A stretch of 64,000 nt of DNA from Paenisporosarcina indica (GCF_001939075.1 NZ_MPTA01000002.1:124001-188000), one strand, 5' to 3'. Positions 17,681 through 26,426 are shown, counted from the first letter of the stretch. Notes: a model not told the origin generated them from the letters alone. Numbers and translations are program-made.

Positions 17681-17838
17681 TCAACCTTTCTATGCATAGT
17701 CATAAAATATGGTGTTTGTTCCAATATGTGTCATTATCTGATTGAATTCTACTAAATTTTCAGATTTATTCAAGAAAAATATATCATTTTTGAAATGCCG
17801 TTTTAAAAATGCGGTAATTCCAAACAAAGGAGCTGTAT

Positions 17839-18273
17839 TTGTCTAGACTACCTGCATCTAAGGTGGTGTTGATTTTGCAGTTACATGAATTAATCACAGA
17901 TTCTCGAAAACTGGCTAAATTTACTCAAAAAGAGGCGGCAAAACTACTTAATATTTCACCGAGTACATTGTCCCGTTATGAAACAAATCCCGAAAGCATC
18001 TCTCTTCCAGTCTTTCGTGCCATGTGTTCCCTCTATCAAATCCCAAGAGAGATTAGTAATGAAGTCATTTATCATTCTTCCACAGTCTCTCGAAAAAAAA
18101 TATTGCGTGTCAATGACCCTTCCTACAAATATGGGGGAGAACACATCGATCCGGTCTATCATGCATATAAATCAGACCCTACTTTTTTCAAGTTATTTCA
18201 AGAGTTCACGAGTAAACCCTCTCCTGATAAAGAGAAGTTTAAAGAATTTTTACATGCCTACCTACATTTATAA
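17839..18273 (+). CDS. XRE-family transcriptional regulator
   Basis: 144 residues with one Cro/C1-type helix-turn-helix at about 14-75 (LAKFTQKEAAKLLNISPSTL then SRYE), which should bind operator DNA. The C-terminal half has no recognised ligand domain and ends in a short, charged helical part. The start is TTG 17839, with AAAGGAG 6 nt upstream. It is transcribed divergently from the disrupted gene at 17333, with about 160 bp between them that could contain a shared operator. The target is unknown. Confidence 0.82.
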   Translation: MSRLPASKVVLILQLHELITDSRKLAKFTQKEAAKLLNISPSTLSRYETNPESISLPVFRAMCSLYQIPREISNEVIYHSSTVSRKKILRVNDPSYKYGGEHIDPVYHAYKSDPTFFKLFQEFTSKPSPDKEKFKEFLHAYLHL

Positions 18274-18291
18274 TCAAATTCTTTCCTTTTG

Positions 18292-18321
18292 TTTACGGTT
18301 TCCACGAAAAAGCCGTATAAT
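18292..18321 (+). promoter_or_regulatory. Probable sigma-A promoter of ywqB-ywqA
   Basis: TATAAT at 18316-18321 with TTTACG at 18292-18297, spacing 18 bp. It lies 33 bp before the start codon of the SWIM gene. The -35 match is moderate, the -10 perfect. Confidence 0.6.
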
Positions 18322-18353
18322 GAAAGGAAAGTTTTTTTTTGGAGATGTGATCA

Positions 18354-19904
18354 TTGAGCCATTCATTATTTAATATAGCAGTGCGTTATCAATCCCAGAT
18401 TCAACAATGGATGGAAACGATTTCTGAAGACTTGCACCCTTCGCAACAAGATGACGAAGACCTTGTTCGTCGAGCTTCTTTCTCCGTTCGCAACGGGGCT
18501 GTACGTATACTTTCATATGATCCGTATGAACATGAATTAGAAGCAAAAGTACAAGATGTAACTCCGGTTATGGTCACCGTTTCTTTGGTGGAGGAGCAAG
18601 TGACGTGTTCTTGCCCAGATAAGAGTTTATGTCGGCACAGTTTAGCCGTTATTTTTAGTTTATATATGCAAAAGTTTTCATTATCTGAGTGGCTTCAAGA
18701 ATGGCGTTTGAAAAAGTCCGAACAACTTTCGTTGCTGGCTAACAAGCGAACTCCCCGTTCTTGGGATGCGATTGTTCAATCGACATTTAACGCGGTTTCA
18801 GGCGAATGGTCTTGGAAAGAACGATATTATATCGACAATTCCATTAATCAGATGAAACAAAAATTAAAGAAATTCATGCCGTTTGAACGTGAGTGGCAGC
18901 CGCTTTATGTCGTTTACACCCGTACGGTCCTTATCCGTCTATTGTTTGAAGTAAGCAGTGACATGGATCCGAATTTGTTTCGCGCAACGATTCAAACCGA
19001 TATTGAGGATATGCAACACCAATTGATGATTCTTTCTAGTAAACCTCGACTATTTGCAGCGGACCCTTTTTATGATGCTCTTGTATCGCAGGTACGTCAT
19101 ATTGTGTATGAGCTGGAAGTGATGCCCGATCTTCGTTTCAATTTATTCCATGCATTTTGGGTGATTTTGTTTACGGAAAAAGGACGTCGCGAAAGTGAAT
19201 TTGCGTATTTGGAAGAACAAAAAAGTTTCGATAACGAACTATTTCGCGCGTTATTTTGCGTGTTGTTAAAGCAGCCTGAAGAGTTACGTGCGATTACGGA
19301 TAAAATCCAAGCCACCGATATGCCGGAATGGATGCACCTTGCAAAACTTGCGAAGGAACAAGATGATTTGCTTTCATTAACCATCATCTTGCATGCGATG
19401 CGCCCCCATATTTTTGAATATGTGAATACGTATTTATCGGCATGGAACCGCTCGGTGTTTGTTTCAAAATTATATGAGCTCTATAAATCAATCGACATGC
19501 CGGATGATGAACGTGAACAACTGTTTTGGCAGTTTGGTTCATTCGGTGTGCGTGCGTACTCTGATTTTTTAATTGATCAACAACGATTTTCCGATTGGGT
19601 CGCTCTTCACCACCGTTTTGGGTCGACACTTGATTATGCAGAATCTTGTGGCATGAAGACGGTGATTCAAGAAGCACCCGAAACGGTGTTGCCACTTTAT
19701 CATGTCTTAGCTCTGAAAGAAGTGCGTGAACGCAGTCGTCATAACTATAAACAAGCGGTGCGGATTTGGAAGAAAATGAAATTGGCTGCCAAAAAAGGCG
19801 GCAAAACCGACTATTGGAATTCCTATGTTAACGAGATCCAAGCGAAATACCGCCGCTTACGTGCACTTCAAGAAGAGATACTGAAAGGAAACTTGCCTTT
19901 ATGA
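18354..19904 (+). CDS. ywqB: SWIM zinc-finger protein (YwqB-like)
   Basis: 516 residues. The SWIM zinc motif CxCx6CxH is at about 84-94 (CSCPDKSLCRH), a fold thought to bind DNA or protein. The remaining 400 residues are helical and without recognised domains. The start is TTG 18354 with GGAG 9 nt upstream. The stop overlaps the ATG of the SNF2 gene (ATGA), so the two proteins are translationally coupled; SWIM and SNF2 partners are commonly encoded together in Firmicutes. The role in chromosome or repair metabolism is inferred from the partner. Confidence 0.82.
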   Translation: MSHSLFNIAVRYQSQIQQWMETISEDLHPSQQDDEDLVRRASFSVRNGAVRILSYDPYEHELEAKVQDVTPVMVTVSLVEEQVTCSCPDKSLCRHSLAVIFSLYMQKFSLSEWLQEWRLKKSEQLSLLANKRTPRSWDAIVQSTFNAVSGEWSWKERYYIDNSINQMKQKLKKFMPFEREWQPLYVVYTRTVLIRLLFEVSSDMDPNLFRATIQTDIEDMQHQLMILSSKPRLFAADPFYDALVSQVRHIVYELEVMPDLRFNLFHAFWVILFTEKGRRESEFAYLEEQKSFDNELFRALFCVLLKQPEELRAITDKIQATDMPEWMHLAKLAKEQDDLLSLTIILHAMRPHIFEYVNTYLSAWNRSVFVSKLYELYKSIDMPDDEREQLFWQFGSFGVRAYSDFLIDQQRFSDWVALHHRFGSTLDYAESCGMKTVIQEAPETVLPLYHVLALKEVRERSRHNYKQAVRIWKKMKLAAKKGGKTDYWNSYVNEIQAKYRRLRALQEEILKGNLPL

Positions 19905-22636
19905 CTTCCCATGTATCGCCTTTTATGAAAAATTTAATCCTTTCTTTCGAACCACTGGCTGAGGATGGACTTACCACGGTGCATGCCTATAACGAAGAGG
20001 GCATGCGTTTATTTACCGAACAATGGATTTCTTTTCTTGCATTTCAACATGAGACTTCTTTTTATGGGTTGCACCTCGAAGAAGAAGTTCGTTTTTCGGC
20101 ACTTGAATTGGTCGAATTATTTTCTCCTTCCATCAAACATCCCTATGTTCATGTAAGCGGAAATTCTCAGCAAGATGAGTCAACGATTGCGACGATTCAG
20201 CAAGCTTCGAATCTTTGGAGCTCGCCTACGTTGTGGAACGATATCACGTTTGACGAAGGTTCTCTCCTTCTTTCTTCTGATGAAGTATCGGCTGACGCGA
20301 AAAGTATGCTGACTTTAGCTATTCAACAGAAGTTGTATGGTGCTGGTTTAACATTGGCGGATATTCCAACACTCTTGCCCTTCTTCAAACAAGGTGGTTG
20401 GCCGCTACGACCTCAGGTGGGTTCAGCTGATGTTCAAGTTGCACTGCGCTTAAGCGAACCTGAGTCCTTGTCTGATGAATGGACGCTTGAAACGGTTATC
20501 CGTGGCAAAAGAAGTTCCGTTCACTGGACACCACCATTTCGCAAGAAACAAGCGATCATTGCGGATGCTCTGCCTGATAAGTGGAAAGTTCATGCTTCTT
20601 TTGTGCATGAGACCCAATCCAACATGATTGATTTAATGGATATTGAAGCGGATCCTCAAAAGTTTTTATCGGTTACTTTCAGCGATTTGGATGTTCGTCA
20701 TTTCTTACGAGACGACGCTGCCCGCTTGCAAGCACTTGGTTTTGAAGTGATTTTGCCTTCTTGGTTAAAAGCCGTGAAGGAATCCAAACTTCGTGTCAAA
20801 TCGAATGCCAATACGACGTCATACAAAACGACTGCTGGGTTAAATGAAATATTGACGTTTGATTGGAATTTCTCATTGAACGGGCATGCGATCACGGAAG
20901 ATGAATTCAAGCAAATGGTCGATGAAAATCGCGAATACATTCGTGCAGGTAATGAGTGGTTCCGAATTGATTCACACTGGATGCATGAAATTCGTCAATT
21001 AATGGACCAGACAGAATCAGAAAATTGGACAGTTAAAGAACTGTTATTCCGCGAATTGCCGGATGCCCTTGTTCAAAATGACGATGACGATGACGAAAAT
21101 GACGATCCATTATTCCAATTTGAATTGAATCAGTCGTTGCAAAAATATTTGGAGCAATTGCAAGATAAAAAAGAATTGCCGAGCACTTTGTTATCCCCTC
21201 ATTTATTAGCCGAATTACGCCCGTATCAACAACAAGGTTTTGATTGGCTTGTGTTTATGCGTGAGCAAGGATTTGGCGTCTGTTTAGCGGATGATATGGG
21301 TCTTGGGAAAACAGTGCAGTTGATTGCCTATTTATTGCATGTGCATCGGACCAATATTTCGGATAAGCCTTCCTTTATTATTTGCCCGACATCGGTTTTA
21401 GGAAACTGGCAGAAAGAGTTGGCACGTTTCGCTCCTGATTTAGACGTTCATGTGCATTATGGGCAGTCGCGTTCGAAAGATGAATCGCTTGCTGCCGAAC
21501 TGACTCAGATGAAACCAGATGTGGTGTTAACGACGTTTGGTACAGCTTCTCAAGATGCGGAATCGCTGAGTGAAATCGAGTGGGCAAGTGTGACGCTTGA
21601 TGAAGCTCAAAACATTAAAAATATGCACACGAAACAAAGCCGTGCGATTCGCAAATTACGAGGAGAACATCATTTAGCACTGACAGGAACGCCGGTTGAA
21701 AACCGCTTGTCGGAGCTGTGGGCAATCTTTGATTTCATTTATAAAGGGTATTTAGGCAGTTTCCGTAAGTTCCAGGAAAACTATATTGCACCGATTGAAC
21801 GCGATGATTCAGATAGCATTAAGCAAAAATTACGTACGAAAATCAGCCCGTTTTTATTGCGCCGGACCAAACAAGATCCGGACTTACTATTGAATTTACC
21901 GGATAAGCAAGAGCAACGTGAGTATTGCCCATTAACGACTGAGCAAGCGGCTCTCTATGAAAGCTTGATTCAAGAGACACTATTTAAGCTCGAAACGTTA
22001 ACGGGCTTTGAGAAAAAAGGCCTTATCTTAAAAATGTTAAGCAAGCTGAAGCAATTGTGTAATCACCCAGCCCTTTATCTGAAAGAGGGGTTTGGTGAAG
22101 CGGAGTATATGATGGAGCGTTCTGAAAAATTAGCTCGCATTGTGACACTCGCAGCCGAAATCGCCGCTCGCGGTGAACAGTGTCTCATTTTCACGCAGTA
22201 TATTGGCATGGGTAACCTGTTGCAGCACTGTTTGAGCGAGTTACACGACATCGATCCGCCGTTCCTGACAGGCAGTATGCCAAAAGCTCAGCGTGACCGA
22301 TTAGTTGAATCATTCCAGGAAAAAGAATTCCCAATCTTTATCTTATCCTTGAAAGCTGGCGGAACGGGACTGAATTTAACCGCTGCAAACCACGTATTGC
22401 ATGCCGATCGCTGGTGGAATCCAGCAGTTGAAAATCAAGCAACCGACCGTGCCTACCGCATCGGGCAAACCCTGTTTGTCCATGTGCATAAGTTTGTGAC
22501 GATTGGCACCATCGAAGAAAAAATCGACAAACTGCTTGCCGATAAACAAGCATTGTCCGAAGATCTAATTCAATCCAGTACGTGGATTACCGAGCTTGCA
22601 GACGATGATTTGAAAGATTTGCTAACACTAGGGTAA
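19901..22636 (+). CDS. ywqA: SNF2-family DNA-dependent ATPase (YwqA-like)
   Basis: 911 residues. A bacterial SNF2 N-terminal domain (about 1-400) precedes an acidic stretch (DDDDDENDD near 400) and the two-lobed SNF2 motor: motif I DDMGLGKT at about 466, motif II LDEAQ at about 566, motif III LTGTP, and the C-terminal helicase lobe with LSLKAGGTGLNL and QATDRAYRIGQ. These proteins translocate on double-stranded DNA and remodel protein-DNA complexes rather than unwind DNA. It overlaps ywqB by 4 bp and is followed by a strong terminator. All core motifs are intact. Confidence 0.93.
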   Translation: MTSHVSPFMKNLILSFEPLAEDGLTTVHAYNEEGMRLFTEQWISFLAFQHETSFYGLHLEEEVRFSALELVELFSPSIKHPYVHVSGNSQQDESTIATIQQASNLWSSPTLWNDITFDEGSLLLSSDEVSADAKSMLTLAIQQKLYGAGLTLADIPTLLPFFKQGGWPLRPQVGSADVQVALRLSEPESLSDEWTLETVIRGKRSSVHWTPPFRKKQAIIADALPDKWKVHASFVHETQSNMIDLMDIEADPQKFLSVTFSDLDVRHFLRDDAARLQALGFEVILPSWLKAVKESKLRVKSNANTTSYKTTAGLNEILTFDWNFSLNGHAITEDEFKQMVDENREYIRAGNEWFRIDSHWMHEIRQLMDQTESENWTVKELLFRELPDALVQNDDDDDENDDPLFQFELNQSLQKYLEQLQDKKELPSTLLSPHLLAELRPYQQQGFDWLVFMREQGFGVCLADDMGLGKTVQLIAYLLHVHRTNISDKPSFIICPTSVLGNWQKELARFAPDLDVHVHYGQSRSKDESLAAELTQMKPDVVLTTFGTASQDAESLSEIEWASVTLDEAQNIKNMHTKQSRAIRKLRGEHHLALTGTPVENRLSELWAIFDFIYKGYLGSFRKFQENYIAPIERDDSDSIKQKLRTKISPFLLRRTKQDPDLLLNLPDKQEQREYCPLTTEQAALYESLIQETLFKLETLTGFEKKGLILKMLSKLKQLCNHPALYLKEGFGEAEYMMERSEKLARIVTLAAEIAARGEQCLIFTQYIGMGNLLQHCLSELHDIDPPFLTGSMPKAQRDRLVESFQEKEFPIFILSLKAGGTGLNLTAANHVLHADRWWNPAVENQATDRAYRIGQTLFVHVHKFVTIGTIEEKIDKLLADKQALSEDLIQSSTWITELADDDLKDLLTLG

Positions 22637-22647
22637 AGATTCAATGG

Positions 22648-22681
22648 GTGCCTGTCGGACTGACCGACAGGCACTTTTTTT
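22648..22681 (+). terminator. Intrinsic terminator of ywqB-ywqA
   Basis: A perfect 11-bp stem (GTGCCTGTCGG / CCGACAGGCAC), loop ACTGA, tail TTTTTTT. Confidence 0.95.
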
Positions 22682-22700
22682 GTTGGAATTGGCTGTTTTG

Positions 22701-22785
22701 AAGGGATATCTGGATAAGGTATTGCGATATCTGTACAAGCCTTTGTGATATCTGGACTAATCATTGATTTATTTGGACAAGCAAT
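22701..22785 (+). repeat. Family B array 1 (four 21-bp units)
   Basis: TATCTGGA-type cores begin at 22707, 22728, 22749 and 22770, each exactly 21 bp apart. Most are followed by TAAG, CAAG or CTAA and preceded by G(C/G)GA or TGTGA. The array lies just after the ywqA terminator. Confidence 0.85.
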
Positions 22786-22851
22786 CATTTGCTGATAAAT
22801 GTTCCCCAACAATCTCGTTTTCTGTTATTCGTTTAATAGGATTAGCTATTT

Positions 22852-22915
22852 TGAGGGATATCTGGATAAGGGATTGCGATATCTGGACTAATCATTGATT
22901 TATCTGGACAAGCAA
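22852..22915 (+). repeat. Family B array 2 (three 21-bp units)
   Basis: Cores begin at 22859, 22880 and 22901 (21-bp pitch). The unit spacers match those of array 1 (ATTGCGA, ATCATTGATT), so it is a shortened copy. Confidence 0.85.
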
Positions 22916-23098
22916 TCATTTTGGCCCCAATTCGTGGTTGCGTCCGTTCCGTGGTGTTGGTTCTGTAAAGCGAGAGTCTGCCACTCGCTCGCAAGGTGAT
23001 TCTCTGAGATACAGAGAGAGCCACAATTGCCTCTTAAATTGTGGCTCAAATCACTCTAGCTATGAAAAATACTTACCAGATTCGTTATGTATAACAAG
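22916..23098. other. Spacer with dispersed repeat E
   Basis: No gene seen. Bases 23018-23047 form an 11-bp inverted repeat (GAGCCACAATT / AATTGTGGCTC) that recurs in imperfect form at 47323-47353, where the flanking bases are also alike. Confidence 0.5.
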
Positions 23099-23127
23099 AC
23101 CGGCCGTGCTTCACGCGGCCGGTTTTC
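23099..23127. terminator. Terminator between converging units (ssb side)
   Basis: An 8-bp GC stem (ACCGGCCG / CGGCCGGT) with loop TGCTTCACG and TTTTCC on the plus strand. It lies directly 3' of the small ssb-linked gene. Confidence 0.75.
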
Positions 23128-23151
23128 CTCTCTTGTCATTCAGGGTGTTGC

Positions 23152-23292
23152 TTAGTTCCCCACTACTTTTAAGCAGGGTTCTTGGTGTTTGTGCTCGAGC
23201 ACTTGTATTCTCTCGTTTAAGTTGGCAATCATTCGAATGAGTTGTTCGATATGTAGTTCCATTCGAATGAGATGTTCAGGTGATGCATTCAT
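23152..23292 (-). CDS. 46-residue coiled-coil protein downstream of ssbB
   Basis: ATG 23290-23292 follows AAAGGA with a 10-nt spacer. The peptide is amphipathic and helical throughout residues 6-36, with the repeated segment HLIRMELHIEQLIRMIANLN and leucine/isoleucine in heptad-like positions, so it should form a coiled coil. It ends 29 bp before a GC-rich terminator and starts 77 bp after the ssbB stop, suggesting one transcription unit. Too short for routine annotation. Function unknown; an SSB-linked or competence accessory role is inference from position only. Confidence 0.6.
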   Translation of the reverse strand: MNASPEHLIRMELHIEQLIRMIANLNERIQVLEHKHQEPCLKVVGN

Positions 23293-23368
23293 GTTGGGTG
23301 AATTCCTTTCTTTTTGAGTTGAGAAATGTTGTGTTGGCCTACGGTGCGGTCAGCCGAGGCGTTTGGTG

Positions 23369-23794
23369 TTACACAACTGGTAATTCTTTGTGCTCTTCCT
23401 TTGTGAAGATAAAGTCACTCTTGGCTTGGGCTTCTTTATTTACATAAGGTCGTTCAGAAGATTCTTCTGTATTCGTTTTTGGTTTCGTTTGTAAAAACTG
23501 GACTGCTTCGACGATCACTTCTGTTACGAAGATGCGGTTTCCATCTTCTTTTTGATAGGATCTAGAATGGATGTGTCCGTTGATTCCAACGAGTGAGCCT
23601 TTGCCACAATACTTGGTTGTGTGTTCTGCGAGTTTCCCCCATACGGTACATAAGATGAAATCGGCTTCATCCGCCTTTGCACTTTTGTAGGCACGCTGTA
23701 CAGCGAGGACAAAATTTGCTTGCACTCTTCCTTCTGACAATCTCCTTAATACCGGATCCTTTGTCATGCGTCCAATCAACCCGACTTGATTCAT
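23369..23794 (-). CDS. ssbB: Single-stranded DNA-binding protein, SsbB/YwpH type
   Basis: 141 residues. An OB fold occupies about 1-104, starting MNQVGLIGRMTKDPVLR and including FILCTVWGKLAEHTTKYC, the usual SSB strands and aromatic positions. The tail (about 105-141) is charged but lacks the DDDIPF tip of replicative SSB, which fits SsbB, the paralogue that protects incoming DNA in natural transformation. ATG 23792-23794 has a full AAGGAGGTG site. Neighbouring ywpF and fabZ keep the B. subtilis ywpB-ywpH context. No clear ComK box was found upstream. Confidence 0.88.
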   Translation of the reverse strand: MNQVGLIGRMTKDPVLRRLSEGRVQANFVLAVQRAYKSAKADEADFILCTVWGKLAEHTTKYCGKGSLVGINGHIHSRSYQKEDGNRIFVTEVIVEAVQFLQTKPKTNTEESSERPYVNKEAQAKSDFIFTKEEHKELPVV

Positions 23795-24058
23795 TTATTC
23801 ACCTCCTTCCCGCTTATTGAATTCATTGTACAAAGAGAAATAAATTGTAGGCAAAGGACCAAAAATTTAGTTTGCCTGGTTTCATCGAGGGAATAATTCA
23901 TTTTTGTGGGATACAAAGATCTTTAAAAGTCATCCCATCCTTTGTTGCTGTAAGTCAGAACTCACTATGCTACAATTCGATTTTGGCTACTTTTTAAAGT
24001 TATTTTGATATGTGGTATACTAGATTTAAGTAAACTTGACGGAAAGGCTGTGATCAGA

Positions 24059-24496
24059 TTGAAAACATTTAAGATGATGTCCATGACAGTTATTCAAGAG
24101 GACCAAAATATTTCCATCCCCCTCATAGATGGCATCATTATTAATCAAGAAAACAGCCATCGTTCGTGGATTATTGAAATGTATGTCGATAAAAAGGATA
24201 GTACGTTTTTCGAGAAATTTGAGGGAACTGGCGAAGTGATGGAAGTGAAAATCGTCATTTCGTATCCTGAAAATGAACCGGCGAGTTTTGAAGTAGCTGT
24301 ATACTCGGTGAAAAAAATCGGGGATTATGTTTCAGTGTTATTTAAAGGAACATTAAAACGTATACGTCGTAAATATGCGGAGCAGTTGCTAGCTGAACTA
24401 ATCACAGAAGGCTTATCAGGTGAAGCCCTGGTCACTCGTTTCGAAAAAGATATGCGTAATCGTCCTCAACTAAAAAAAGACTCGGCTAATGTTTAG
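24059..24496 (+). CDS. ywpF: YwpF-like protein
   Basis: 145 residues. The start MKTFKMMSMTV..., the pattern IPLIDGIIINQEN and WIIEMYVDKK match YwpF of B. subtilis, a small protein of unknown function. The C-terminal part is helical and charged. I chose TTG 24059 because the product then aligns with YwpF from its first residue; GGAAAGG lies 11 nt upstream. The frame stays open 18 codons further upstream without support. It is transcribed convergently with the lipoprotein gene, and both share the hairpin that overlaps its own stop codon. Confidence 0.72.
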   Translation: MKTFKMMSMTVIQEDQNISIPLIDGIIINQENSHRSWIIEMYVDKKDSTFFEKFEGTGEVMEVKIVISYPENEPASFEVAVYSVKKIGDYVSVLFKGTLKRIRRKYAEQLLAELITEGLSGEALVTRFEKDMRNRPQLKKDSANV

Positions 24497-24509
24497 CCAA
24501 GTCTTTTTT
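24476..24509 (+). terminator. Terminator of ywpF, overlapping its stop codon
   Basis: A 13-bp stem with one mismatch (AAAGACTCGGCTA / TAGCCAAGTCTTT), loop ATGTT, tail TTTTTT. The TAG stop lies in the 3' arm. The A run on the other side may also stop the converging gene. Confidence 0.88.
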
Positions 24510-24514
24510 GTTTT

Positions 24515-24862
24515 CTATTTGTTCTTATTCATATCGTCTTTTAGAATTTCTTCTTCATTGACGGTTGTTCCGTTTGTAGTAGTACCATTTGTACCGTTGT
24601 TATAAGTACCATTTGTACCGTTTTCAATGCCTTGATCATTAGTTCCACGATTTACGTCTGGTTGTAGATTTCTATCATCATCCGTTAAATCGTCTTCCAA
24701 TCTTTGACCAGCATCTTCTACATCATTTCCCAAATTGTTTCCTTCGTCACGGACATCCTCCATCGGTGTTTCATTTGCTGGGGGCACATCATTATCATTA
24801 TTATTACAACCCACCAATAACAACGCACTTGCAGCTAAGACAAACGACGCTTTTTTCCACAT
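24515..24862 (-). CDS. Small Asn/Asp-rich lipoprotein
   Basis: 115 residues. The signal sequence ends in the lipobox LLVGC (Cys19), so the mature protein should be lipid-anchored on the outer face of the membrane. The mature part is acidic and low in complexity: NNNDND, several DVEDAGQRLEDDL-like turns, and a NGTNGT repeat near 80-98. No domain was recognised. ATG 24860-24862 follows AAAGGAGGG. It is monocistronic. Similar short acidic lipoproteins occur in spore formers, but a spore role is not shown here. Confidence 0.75.
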   Translation of the reverse strand: MWKKASFVLAASALLLVGCNNNDNDVPPANETPMEDVRDEGNNLGNDVEDAGQRLEDDLTDDDRNLQPDVNRGTNDQGIENGTNGTYNNGTNGTTTNGTTVNEEEILKDDMNKNK

Positions 24863-24945
24863 AAAAAGTCCCTCCTTTCATGTCGAGATCATCACACTAA
24901 ATGTGATTCTCAGTATATTGCCCAAGAAAGGAGAGAACTATCCGA

Positions 24946-25329
24946 TTATGTAATAACTTTTTGTTTCAATATTGATTCAACGTATGATGCTTCTGCTTTA
25001 CACGCATAATCGTAATGAGTGTTCAGTTGTTCCTGCATGATTTCAATTTTTGCAATTTGGTCTTCAGACGGTGGCTCATTCAATATTTTGTCAATCACCT
25101 GATTTATTTTTTTAGCAATTTCTTCATGAAAATCAGGATGTAGCATGGATTCTTGCGACACTTTGTCTTTCCATGATGCGGATTTTATATATTTGCCCCA
25201 CTCTTGACTGAAATCTTCCATGCTGAATCGATCTTCGGCCCACTCTATGGAAGCCATATATTTTTCAAAAACGATGGAAATGGAGCGAGTAATGCTACTT
25301 TTGACTCCAGATGGTAATTGTTTATACAT
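24946..25329 (-). CDS. Unknown 127-residue protein
   Basis: A soluble, mostly helical protein with no recognised domain. It includes ASIEWAEDRFSMEDFSQEWGKYI and a helical C-terminal half rich in Glu and Gln. The start ATG 25327-25329 follows TAGGAGGT at 10 nt, so it is surely translated. It lies 90 bp after fabZ on the same strand and may be cotranscribed with it. I do not recognise a family. Confidence 0.7.
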   Translation of the reverse strand: MYKQLPSGVKSSITRSISIVFEKYMASIEWAEDRFSMEDFSQEWGKYIKSASWKDKVSQESMLHPDFHEEIAKKINQVIDKILNEPPSEDQIAKIEIMQEQLNTHYDYACKAEASYVESILKQKVIT

Positions 25330-25418
25330 GAAGAATAGTACCTCCTACTTAGCTGAACCCTCTATCCTATTATTCCCATAGACGGTCAGCATTAAACAAA
25401 GTGGGTAATAGTTGACCA

Positions 25419-25865
25419 TTAATTAGTTTTTTCAACGATTGGACCGAGTGCAAAAAGGATATCGGTTTCGCATGCAATTTCCCCGTCTACTGTAGCGATT
25501 GCATGTCCTTTGCCCATGGCACCTCGAATTTTAGTGAATTCCACTTCTAAGCGAAGTTGATCACCTGGTACTACTTGACGTTTGAAACGACAGTTATCAA
25601 CGCCAGTTAAGAAAGCAAGACGGCCTTTGTTTTCTTCTTTATTTAATAATGCCACACCGCCCACTTGAGCAAGTGCTTCGATGATTAAGACGCCAGGCAT
25701 AACTGGATAACCAGGAAAATGACCATTGAAAAAGTCTTCATTGATGGAGACATTTTTTAAGCCAACCGCACGTTTTCCGTCTTCAATTTCCGTAATTCGG
25801 TCAACGAGTAAAAATGGGTAGCGATGTGGTAAGATCTCTTGTATTTGTTGAGCTGATAATATCAC
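25419..25865 (-). CDS. fabZ: 3-hydroxyacyl-ACP dehydratase FabZ
   Basis: 148 residues with the hotdog fold. It dehydrates (3R)-hydroxyacyl-ACP in the fatty acid elongation cycle. Catalytic His49 lies in [11 protein letters not shown] and Glu63 in IIEALAQ. I chose GTG 25863-25865: GGAGGG lies 8 nt upstream and the product then begins [17 protein letters not shown], as the family does; the ATG five codons earlier is itself part of the binding site. As in B. subtilis, it follows the mbl region. Confidence 0.95.
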   Translation of the reverse strand: MILSAQQIQEILPHRYPFLLVDRITEIEDGKRAVGLKNVSINEDFFNGHFPGYPVMPGVLIIEALAQVGGVALLNKEENKGRLAFLTGVDNCRFKRQVVPGDQLRLEVEFTKIRGAMGKGHAIATVDGEIACETDILFALGPIVEKTN

Positions 25866-26070
25866 GTGAATTCCCTCCATTTGTGAAAAGCATTCTTCCA
25901 GCAGTTGAAAGTAGCTAGAAATTATTGAGCATGATCTATAAATAAGGCTATGTTAAATCCGTTGATATTCCGCAAAACAGCTCCGCTTTCCGCGGGCGTC
26001 TCTACTGTTTTGCTCCATATCTATAAATAAATAGAAATTAACGATGAAATTAAACCAATCTATAAATAAA
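25866..26070. other. Spacer with an inverted repeat and three ATCTATAAATAA copies
   Basis: The 12-mer ATCTATAAATAA occurs at 25934, 26019 and 26058. Between the first two lies an inverted repeat (25972-26013) of GCAAAACAG / CTGTTTTGC around a CGCTTTCCGCGGGC core, resembling the dispersed CTTTCCGCGGGC elements common in Bacillus genomes. Confidence 0.55.
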
Positions 26071-26095
26071 GGAAAGAGCCGGGTTACGACTCTTT
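26071..26095 (-). terminator. Terminator overlapping the epuA stop
   Basis: Stem AAAGAGTC / GGCTCTTT on the minus strand with a T-rich tail. The TAA stop lies within the hairpin. The stem is short, so strength is uncertain. Confidence 0.6.
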
Positions 26096-26374
26096 ACCGT
26101 TTAGTATATCCAAAATGTGTTGCCACGTTTTCCATTTCAGTGCATCTGCGGGTTCACCGTCTCCGATGTAGCCAAAACCAATCACCAATCCTGCTGCAAT
26201 GGCACCTACTAAAAGAGCTGTTACGAGAATGATTCGAAGCCAGATTGGGAATAGACGGATTTGAACCCACCAAGTTTTCTTTTGAGATTTGGCTTCTGCT
26301 TTTTCAGCCTTGTGCTGTTTCCGCTTCGTTGGGGTTGGTTTATTCACTTGTTCGTCTTTCACTTCATTCGGCAT
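26084..26374 (-). CDS. epuA: EpuA-family small membrane protein
   Basis: 96 residues: a Lys-rich cytoplasmic N terminus (about 1-35), one membrane span (about 47-70, WLRIILVTALLVGAIAAGLV), and a short outer tail with GYIGDGEP and a final helix (HILDILNGKES). This matches the EpuA family, often mislabelled as an RNA polymerase beta subunit. ATG 26372-26374 follows AAGGAG. It sits directly after mbl; the flagellar rod genes flhO and flhP, which in B. subtilis follow mbl, are absent. Confidence 0.75.
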   Translation of the reverse strand: MPNEVKDEQVNKPTPTKRKQHKAEKAEAKSQKKTWWVQIRLFPIWLRIILVTALLVGAIAAGLVIGFGYIGDGEPADALKWKTWQHILDILNGKES

Positions 26375-26426
26375 TCTTAGTTCTCCTTATCGTCTATCAA
26401 TTGTGCATGAATTTGTGTTGGTACGT

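Noticed and set aside
23820-23900. ComK box upstream of ssbB
   Set aside because: Only one half-site-like AAAAATTTAGTTTG is seen; the paired AT boxes at the required spacing are missing.
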